Part shown: piece by piece, positions 36,281-42,579 of the stretch | Layout: each line of letters opens with the position of its first letter | Position numbering within the stretch: the stretch's first letter is position 1 | Source: Candidatus Bathyarchaeia archaeon | Lineage (GTDB): Archaea > Thermoproteota > Bathyarchaeia > 40CM-2-53-6 > DTGE01 | DNA: 42,579 bases | Reading direction: 5' to 3' | NCBI GenBank assembly: GCA_038852285.1 | Contig: JAWCKG010000016.1 | Span: 1-42,579 of the forward strand | Position numbers and translations under genes: made by a program | Notes under the pieces: generated by a model | Database searches by the model: none | What the model was told of the DNA's origin: nothing | What the model saw: the letters and a program-made list of their open reading frames with translations, nothing else

Positions 36281-37909
36281 TTATTCGTGGGTCAAGATGT
36301 ATGTTTCAGTTAATACTGGGTCTTTTTCAACCTCCTTAAGCTCTTTTAAACATTTTTCCCTTTCAACCAGGTCTTCTATTTCTTGGATTTTTTTCACGTC
36401 TTGTATTAATAATCTGTTAAGCGCCACGTTTTTCAACTCCAATTCAGTTACTCTTTCAGATAACTTACCATACTTCCCCTTCAATGTGACTAAACGCTCA
36501 ATGGAGTCTAAAATTAAGTTACTCACCTCGTTCACGTCGAAGTGTTCTGTTTCATAGTTTATCCAGTCAACCCATATCGGCTTTTCTGCGGCCTGATAAT
36601 GGGAAAATAATGTACGACTTCTCATTCTGTATCCAACTTTATCCGGGTTGTAGAAGGCTATTGAGCCTGGATCCAAGATAACCATTGGACCGTACTCAAT
36701 GTCGATCCAATCGCTTTTAAAGCTGAAAATCCTATCCCAAAGCTTCCATGTGAGTTTAACGGTTTCCATAGTTTCATGGGCTAATACTCCCATGAAGAAA
36801 AAGGTGATGGGTAAGTCTAGTTTAAGACATGATTTAGCTGTTTCGATTATGGATTCATTTGTGTAATCTCTACCATGCGCCTGCCTTACATGGTCAACTC
36901 CGGATTCAGGGGACATTGTTAACGCTACTTTATCCGCTGGCTTAAACCGATGCAAGGTTTTAATGAATTCAAGATTTGGAGGTTTGAAGAGCTCCAGGGT
37001 TACATGCTCAATTTTCGACCACCGCTGCGCGCTTAAGATTTTAAACATGTTTTTCCAGTAGTCGTCTCCCCCCATTCTTACGTCTTGGAACAGAAAAACA
37101 GAGTTAAAACCCTGCTCATCCAAACGCTGGAAGTCTTCTAGGATTTTTTCTGAGCTTCTAAACGCGGGCTGTGTTCTCGAGAAGAGTTTTTTGTATGAGT
37201 ACGCTGATCCACCGCACGTCACACAGTTGAATAAGCATCCTCTACATATGGGGAGTTGCCATACCTTCAGCCTTTTGCTCCCCATTTGAGCGTGGTGTGT
37301 TTGAGTCGGAGGCTCTATTAAATCGGTTCTCGTAAACTCATAGTTGTCTAAGCTTTCCGGCGGAGCCACCACCGCATTGACTTTAACCTTCCCATACCTA
37401 TTCCTATACGTTATATTTGGCACGTCATCGAGCTCACATTTCTCAACTCCTTGCTTTAATTTCGCTAAGGCTTCCTCGCTTTCACCCCGTACAACGGCGT
37501 CGACGTAAGGAAACTTTTGAATGATTTCCTCATTAAAGCATGTGGCAGTTAACCCTCCTAGCACTAAAAAGCTGTCTGGGTGAACCTTCTTGCATATTCT
37601 AGCAAGCTCTAACGCTCCCTGTACATGAACGCACCAATGGAGATCTATGCCGAAGATTTTTGCGTCAACCTCCTCAAGGTAGCCTTCTAGGTTAAACTTC
37701 GGGTTAAGTAGCATTCTCTCACCAACGTTCACTATCTTAACATCGTATCCTATTCTATCCAGGAAATCAGCGATGCTTATCAAACCGATTGGAAAAGCCG
37801 TGAAAACGGGCGTTGATCTAACAGTTCTCGCTATAGGACCTGGAAACCACGGCTTCTCCCTAAAATCTATTAGACTCGGCGGGTGGAGGAATATGAAATC
37901 TTTTCCCAA
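36281..37909 (-). CDS. Cobalamin-binding-domain radical SAM enzyme
   Basis: 542 residues. The N-terminal Rossmann B12-like domain (about 1-150) has FPIGLISIADFLDRIGYDV, GIDLHWCVHVQGALE and VLGGLTATCF. The radical SAM core (about 215-440) has CLFNCVTC, with Cys225, Cys229 and Cys232 as CxxxCxxC. A C-terminal helical tail (about 470-542, KLSERVTELELKN) looks like a coiled coil. Members of this class methylate unactivated carbons or do other radical chemistry with cobalamin. TTG 37909 is the likely start. It lies alone between transposase remnants. The substrate is unknown. Confidence 0.85.
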   Translation of the reverse strand: MGKDFIFLHPPSLIDFREKPWFPGPIARTVRSTPVFTAFPIGLISIADFLDRIGYDVKIVNVGERMLLNPKFNLEGYLEEVDAKIFGIDLHWCVHVQGALELARICKKVHPDSFLVLGGLTATCFNEEIIQKFPYVDAVVRGESEEALAKLKQGVEKCELDDVPNITYRNRYGKVKVNAVVAPPESLDNYEFTRTDLIEPPTQTHHAQMGSKRLKVWQLPICRGCLFNCVTCGGSAYSYKKLFSRTQPAFRSSEKILEDFQRLDEQGFNSVFLFQDVRMGGDDYWKNMFKILSAQRWSKIEHVTLELFKPPNLEFIKTLHRFKPADKVALTMSPESGVDHVRQAHGRDYTNESIIETAKSCLKLDLPITFFFMGVLAHETMETVKLTWKLWDRIFSFKSDWIDIEYGPMVILDPGSIAFYNPDKVGYRMRSRTLFSHYQAAEKPIWVDWINYETEHFDVNEVSNLILDSIERLVTLKGKYGKLSERVTELELKNVALNRLLIQDVKKIQEIEDLVEREKCLKELKEVEKDPVLTETYILTHE

Positions 37910-38053
37910 ATTAACATCCTACCTGTTCAATGCCCGGGCAAGGTGCGATCAGCACCTAGGATTAAATGCGAAGCTCTTTAGAACTAAAGAATTTAGGAGC
38001 AACTGAAATGATTAGATTTCTTCTCGGACAAGAGTTAATCCCCCACGCGTTTT

Positions 38054-38287
38054 TCATGAGGAGATAAGCCCCATGAGGAGCATCAAGAGGAAAAAGGGAA
38101 TCATTGTAGCCCATAAATGAAAGGTGAACGTTAAGACGCCTCCATCCAGTAAAAGGAAAGATGATCCTAAAAATACGCCAGCCACGTTATAAAACAATAT
38201 CAAGGGCCTAAACTTTTTAGAAAGCCCCCTCATTACTATTGTAGCTACAATAACTCCGAAAGCGATCAATGTTACATATTCTATCAA
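38054..38287 (-). CDS. Small membrane protein, unknown
   Basis: 77 residues from TTG 38287 behind GAGGGG. Three hydrophobic segments can be seen: YVTLIAFGVIVATIVM, LILFYNVAGVFLGSSFLLL and HLWATMIPFFLLMLLMGLI. This predicts an inner-membrane protein with two or three helices. No charged pair or motif gives a function. It is upstream of the B12 radical SAM gene on the same strand, 145 bases away. Confidence 0.5.
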   Translation of the reverse strand: MIEYVTLIAFGVIVATIVMRGLSKKFRPLILFYNVAGVFLGSSFLLLDGGVLTFTFHLWATMIPFFLLMLLMGLISS

Positions 38288-38565
38288 AATACTCGCCCCC
38301 TCTACTTTTCAAACCTCTCGATTACACAAACTAACTTCATCACCATTAAGTTGGAGACTAAAGTTTATGCTTTCTAGATTAATTCCATTTTTTATACATA
38401 GATATGTGAGTTTTCATGGATGAAGACTGGCCATATGTCTGTTTTAAATATTTACGCCTCCCGAAACAATCAATCCACAAACCAAGAATTTAAGTTTTTT
38501 CTTTTTGTTTAAAATGTTCTTAGCTGAAAACTTCTTGAACTCCAAGTTCATTTCAACTCTCTTCA
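38288..38565. other. Short gene-free segment
   Basis: AT-rich, with no gene recognised. The following 1.2 kb (38566-39739) is transposase remnants and spacer. Confidence 0.4.
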
Positions 38566-39440
38566 ATGAAAATAATGAAGATGGTGAGAGAATTCGAGGC
38601 TCTCTTCAAGATCTTCGACTCTCTGAATTTAGGGTTAGTGGAAAGGGTCAGAAAAGTCTATTGGCAGGCCACGTCGAAACCCACTCGGCATGTTTAAAGC
38701 AGAGAACCGTCAAACGGCTAATGAGGATAGATAGCTACCCGGGCTCTACCACCTCCTTATGGATGACGAGGCGTTACGAAGCCTCTGCGATATCTAGGAG
38801 GGGAGAGCCATATATCCATCCCATAACGCTGCGCTTCAAATAGTGAGTTGATCTGTAAGGCTTCAGGGCGTCATGGCGCATTTCTTCACGAAGCTTTACA
38901 GGACGGGTTTCATGACGCTGAGACAGTGACGCTCGACGCCTATTCCTCTAAGCTTACAAGGTGAGAGACACCAAGGACAGGCAACGAGGATCCTCCGATT
39001 CCGACGCCCAGTTACGAAACTGAGGCAGAAATGTGGTTTTTGGGTCTGGTGCCCACCTAGCCAAAGTCTTCAGCTAGATGGCTCAGGCGCCATTCACAGG
39101 TCTATTAATGTTCAATGAGAGGGAGGTCTTGTCCATCCTCCTGCAGACAGCACCACAACGCAGAATAAAGAATATGGCCGTCGAGTCCCAGCATTCTACC
39201 GAAGTCGTCATAGAAGAAGTGAAGTACTTCAGAGTAGAACCCCCTACCCAAAACCACGAAAGGCGAACAATTCATTCTCACCTCGATCTGAGATTTCGCA
39301 CCCGCATAACAGCCCGTCTTGAGAGGTTCTATCGATAACTGTCAGCTTTGAAGCGGTCTGTCTCACGCCTAGGATTCCTCTTCAACCCTCTTGGGCAGTG
39401 GAGTCTCAATAGAGCTGTCGCTGATCAGGGTTTCCGCTGA
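38566..39440 (+). pseudogene. Decayed DDE transposase remnant
   Basis: The first frame gives MKIMKMVREFEALFKIFDSL. Later frames give LYHLLMDDEALRSLCDI, HDAETVTLDAYSSKLTR (with the first catalytic Asp), RDTKDRQRGSSDSDAQ, then NEREVLSILLQTAPQRRIKNMAVESQ (second Asp lost to Glu) and ITARLERFYR. Stops and frame changes occur throughout. The order fits an IS4/IS5-like DDE transposase. It is dead as written. Confidence 0.6.
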
Positions 39441-39600
39441 AGTGCGGTATGTGGGCGTTCTCGTAAGCTGAGGCTCGTAGTCTCAGATCGGCGTTATCAG
39501 CTTTAAGCTCCTTAACCCTTCTCTTCGGCCTTTCGCAGCTGGAGAGGCTAATCCTCGAATACCACGGATCTATTGGCTCTTTTCTCCAAAAATTTCTCAT
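39406..39600 (-). pseudogene. IS66-like transposase N-terminal remnant
   Basis: The minus-strand frame ends RVKELKADNADLRLRASAYENAHIP. This is the leucine-rich coil plus 'YENPHTPxS' signature at the start of IS66-type transposases. It is cut off shortly after that signature. It borders the plus-strand transposase remnant, as if two elements had inserted side by side. Confidence 0.4.
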
Positions 39601-39739
39601 CCTCTTAAAGGACGAGTCTTCACTTATCTAGGGTTATTCTTCCCATAAGATAACTATGGATATTCTACACTTCATTCTCTACTTTATACCAACGCTCACT
39701 CAAACTCAACGATCTAAAAATTGATAGAAAGACAAATGA

Positions 39740-40810
39740 ATGAGATCAGCTAAACGCATACTACGGGAAAGACTCAAAATGGCTAAGAGTTCGCTTGAAA
39801 GGTGCTTGGAGGCGTTTGACGGAGAATCGGATCGGATCCCTTTCGCGCCTTTTATAATGCACTTCGCCGCTGAGCTTCTTTCAATCGATTATTCTTCACA
39901 ATATTGTCAAAATTATAATTATGTTGTCGAGGGTCAGATCAAATGCTGGAAAAATTTTGACCTAGATGTTGTATGCGTTTCCACAGATGCTTATAGGGAG
40001 GCTGAAGGATGGGGCGTTAAGGTCTCATACGATATGCACACGCCTTATCCAGTAAGGCAGCTGGACATAGGGAGTTTCGACTCCGTGGAGGCCCCAGAAG
40101 TCATGTCGGGGAGAATGCTGGATAGAATAAGAGCAGTGGAGAAGTTGTCTCGATCGCACGGAAGTGAAGTTCTAGTCATAGGCTGGATCGAAGCCCCGTT
40201 CGCCGAGCTATGCTGCCTATTCGGAGTTTATCAAACGTTGCTGTTGGCGAGGAGAAACCCCGCTCTGCTGAGGAGAATACTAGATAGAGTTGTTAAAGTC
40301 CAAGAAGAATTCGCCAAGGCGCAGATAGAGGCTGGAGCGCACGTGATAGGCGCTGGGGACTCGATCATCTCGCAGATAGGACCTGGTGAGTACAAAAGGA
40401 CCGCTCTCGACACGACGAGAAAGCTATTCCATGCCTTGAAAGTCCCTGTGCTGTACCACTGTTGTGGGGACAATTCAATCGTCAATAAAGATGGAGACAT
40501 GTTGAAGTTAATTGCTAGCAGTGGCGCGAAGATAATAGACATAGACACCCAGGTGAACCTAAAGGTCGCGAAAGAGAAGATCGGTGAATGCTGCATCAGA
40601 GGAAACGTGAATACCACAATATTAGGCGATCCTATGGCTACCACAGAAGCTATTTTTGACGCCTGCAAAGAGTCTGTAGAAACAGGCAAGATTAACGGAA
40701 GATATATGTTCGCAGCGGGCTGCGAATGGCCTTGGAGGCCTCTGAACATTGTATCAAGAAATCTAGGGATAGCGAAAGCAATAGTCTTGGCTTATGGAAC
40801 TTATGCATGA
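39740..40810 (+). CDS. Uroporphyrinogen-decarboxylase-fold protein, methyltransferase-like
   Basis: 356 residues. ATG 39740 or ATG 39779 (MAKSSLERCLEAF). SDRIPFAPFIMHFAAELL is the family N-terminus. LYHCCGDN near residue 236 is the HxC zinc-ligand site. FAAGCEWPWRP near 330 is the C-terminal block with the additional Cys. These features fit methylcobamide-dependent methyltransferases over haem-pathway UroD. It is followed on the same strand by an epimerase-like gene, but a decayed transposase segment lies between them. The partner corrinoid protein may be the one at 34.4 kb. Confidence 0.8.
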   Translation: MRSAKRILRERLKMAKSSLERCLEAFDGESDRIPFAPFIMHFAAELLSIDYSSQYCQNYNYVVEGQIKCWKNFDLDVVCVSTDAYREAEGWGVKVSYDMHTPYPVRQLDIGSFDSVEAPEVMSGRMLDRIRAVEKLSRSHGSEVLVIGWIEAPFAELCCLFGVYQTLLLARRNPALLRRILDRVVKVQEEFAKAQIEAGAHVIGAGDSIISQIGPGEYKRTALDTTRKLFHALKVPVLYHCCGDNSIVNKDGDMLKLIASSGAKIIDIDTQVNLKVAKEKIGECCIRGNVNTTILGDPMATTEAIFDACKESVETGKINGRYMFAAGCEWPWRPLNIVSRNLGIAKAIVLAYGTYA

Positions 40811-41377
40811 ATACTCGGAATATATAGGCCCTTCGATCGTTTCTTGGGCTCCATTAAGTTAAGCTCACCTCCTGCATAAAGGCTATCAACCTTAACGCTT
40901 CTATGCTCGATGGCCCAGCTTTGATAGGCTTATCGAAGCCTACATGGCCCTTTTGGAAGGCATCTTCGGAGTAGAAGAGGCTGAAAATGGTCTTTAGACT
41001 AGGTGTAGGCTAAGGAGGATACAGAATAGATGGAGTTTTTGCGAAAATTATAGGCCACACTCTCGCCTTCTTCAACAGGCTCCGATACGCAAGGCAGCTT
41101 AACATCCAGCTCGAGCCCATACTTCCAAGCGCAAAGGAATGAGCCGTAGAACCGAGAAGGCCCAGCCAAACAGCCAAGCAAACCCGTAAGCCCGGCACAG
41201 CCAGACTAGAAGACAATACGTAAGACAACTCGTCAAGAAGTCGATAAGAAAAAAACCCAACGCAGAGTTTTAAAACACAGTCCACAAGTTCATACAAAAT
41301 TAATTAGCCGACAACTCTCATCAAATAGTAAGACTTAAATCCGAAAAATCCGTATATACCTATATAGGTGTTTAATC
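40811..41377. other. Spacer with a probable transposase C-terminal remnant and a promoter
   Basis: Between 40920 and 41142 two plus-strand frames read FDRLIEAYMALLEGIFGVEE and, after a shift, RIDGVFAKIIGHTLAFFNRL then ARQLNIQLEPILP to a stop. These look like a transposase tail; I am not sure of the family. The rest is featureless except for the promoter at 41351-41369. Confidence 0.4.
41351..41369 (+). promoter_or_regulatory. Promoter with overlapping palindromes before the epimerase gene
   Basis: GTATATAC (41352-41359) and ACCTATATAGGT (41358-41369) are perfect palindromes, ending nine bases before the ATG at 41378. They could serve as a TATA element and operator, with a very short leader. 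Confidence 0.4.
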
Positions 41378-42349
41378 ATGAAAGTTGGTTTAGATTCGGT
41401 TTCTTATACGGGCTATTTCTTTGAAGGAAAAATTCCTACTTTTGAGGAGGTCATCGAAAGAGCAGCGAAGTGGGGTTATGACGGGGTTGAGCTTTTCCCG
41501 CATCGACCTATGGCGCACCCATTGGATTTAGATCAGAAAAGAAGGAAGAACATTTTAGAGCTCGCCGAATCAAAGGATATCGAAATCGCATGCGTCGGTG
41601 CAGCAACGAATTTCATGCAGTCAGACCACATACTGGCACAAACCCAAGATAAGGAGCTTCTCTTTGTTCGTGAGTGCTGTAAACTTGCTAACGACCTTAA
41701 TGTGAAGATAATGAGAATCTTTGCAGCATGGATTGGATACTTCAAACCGCCTTACGCTGATCAAGGATACAGCTCCACTGCTATGCATTCTCGATCCATT
41801 GAAGTCTCCACTGAAGATGATTATCTGAAACAATGGGAATTCGTTAGACGAGGCATCAAAGAGGCGGGAATGATTGCCAAGGATTACGGGGTTACCTTAG
41901 CACTTCAGAACCATCCACCGCTAACGATGAATACTGAGGACACAATGGCTATGGTTGACGAAGTCAATTTGGACAACGTGAAGATGTGTTTAGACTGCTG
42001 TCTAATCGCTGACCAAGACGACAAAGCAATAGATAACTTAGTTAAAATGGTAGGAAAAAGAATGGTCCACTCACACATCATCGGAATCAAATTTAAACAG
42101 TCTCTGGTCGGAGCATATGGGTTTGAGGAAGTAGTTCCCGGCGAAGGACGAGAAAACTATCCCGCCTTTGTAAAGGCTTGCAAGGACATAGGATACAAAG
42201 GGTACTTCGATTATGAGCAGTGCTCACCGATAATCCTCAAAGGGCATAAGAAGGCGACTATAGAAGAGGTCGATAGAAGAGCGCAAGCAGGTCTCAAATA
42301 CTTCAAGAACCTATTGAAGGAGATGGGAGCCTACACAGGACATAAATAA
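41378..42349 (+). CDS. Sugar phosphate isomerase/epimerase-like TIM barrel protein
   Basis: 323 residues of the xylose-isomerase-like family. GYDGVELFPHRP near the start, LALQNHPP (Gln or Glu position), VKMCLDCCLIADQDD, HSHIIGIKF and YFDYEQCSPI give the order of metal-ligand strands. The canonical Glu in the first ligand strand is replaced by Gln-Asn (LQNHPP), as occurs in some members. It is longer than the epimerase at 24.4 kb by about 44 residues, mainly in an insert around KPPYADQGYSSTAMHS. It follows a methyltransferase-like gene. The substrate is unknown. Confidence 0.82.
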   Translation: MKVGLDSVSYTGYFFEGKIPTFEEVIERAAKWGYDGVELFPHRPMAHPLDLDQKRRKNILELAESKDIEIACVGAATNFMQSDHILAQTQDKELLFVRECCKLANDLNVKIMRIFAAWIGYFKPPYADQGYSSTAMHSRSIEVSTEDDYLKQWEFVRRGIKEAGMIAKDYGVTLALQNHPPLTMNTEDTMAMVDEVNLDNVKMCLDCCLIADQDDKAIDNLVKMVGKRMVHSHIIGIKFKQSLVGAYGFEEVVPGEGRENYPAFVKACKDIGYKGYFDYEQCSPIILKGHKKATIEEVDRRAQAGLKYFKNLLKEMGAYTGHK

Positions 42350-42579
42350 TCCCTCTTTTCTTTTTAGGACGAGAACGTGTATTTGAGTCCACTAATTCTG
42401 GTCTAGTTCTTCTTATTCCTGCATGCCTATAGGTTTCTACGTCTATTAAGGACTAATTAATAATTTATGAATTATAAATAACGCTCTTGTTAAGGACATG
42501 GCGCTTGGCTGTATGCGGTTGGATTAAGTATGGCCAGGGTTCTTTGGACTCTGTCTAGGTGGCGTGTGTTGCGGAGGAG

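Noticed and set aside
41010-41297. 95-codon minus-strand frame with hydrophobic stretches
   Set aside because: The plus strand gives a transposase-like tail there; the minus frame looks like its shadow.

Overview
This is a stretch of archaeal chromosome. The domain assignment rests on a Cdc48-type double AAA ATPase, an archaeal fused Fae-Hps enzyme, PRC-barrel, Lrp and rubrerythrin proteins, TATA-box promoters and three tRNA genes that all appear to carry introns. The introns, together with corrinoid methyltransferase genes and a RACo-type activator but no methanogenesis genes, suggest a TACK-lineage archaeon such as a Bathyarchaeia-like organism. That lineage call is inference. The many frameshifted genes are either true decay or, if this is a draft metagenome bin, partly base-calling error.

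Layout, left part (1-22.7 kb): a partial HAD hydrolase; a broken mobB; a secreted von Willebrand A (VWA) protein with a cytoplasmic zinc ribbon; a PRC-barrel protein; a PfkB sugar kinase; fused Fae-Hps; tRNA-Leu; a zinc-finger microprotein; a broken P-type ATPase; two small proteins; an alcohol dehydrogenase / ferritin-like / methylmalonate-semialdehyde-type dehydrogenase operon with a divergent-context HTH regulator; cdc48; a PP-loop tRNA-thiolation-like protein; a Cys-rich microprotein; thioredoxin; acylphosphatase; a DUF89 phosphatase; rubrerythrin; an Lrp regulator; tRNA-Phe and tRNA-Gly; an arsR-arsM arsenic module; and a radical SAM protein.

Right part (22.9-42.6 kb): this is an accessory region for one-carbon and sugar chemistry. 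It has three different uroporphyrinogen-decarboxylase-fold (MtaA/MtbA-like) proteins, one B12-binding corrinoid protein, one RACo-like corrinoid activator, one B12-binding radical SAM enzyme, two xylose-isomerase-like TIM-barrel epimerases, an FGGY sugar kinase and a cation diffusion facilitator. Two of the three methyltransferase-like genes sit next to an epimerase gene. The core set (35.4-30.4 kb, minus strand) reads 110-aa unknown, corrinoid protein, methyltransferase, then after a gap a broken AbrB/PIN pair and RACo. This looks like a methyl-transfer system on an unidentified methylated substrate.

The right part is also littered with dead genes: an Ord/DapB-like dehydrogenase, a 3' tail of an epimerase copy, an AbrB antitoxin with a truncated PIN toxin, and at least three decayed transposases. 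This points to repeated insertion and loss around the methyltransferase genes. I saw no CRISPR array, rRNA or intact insertion sequence.
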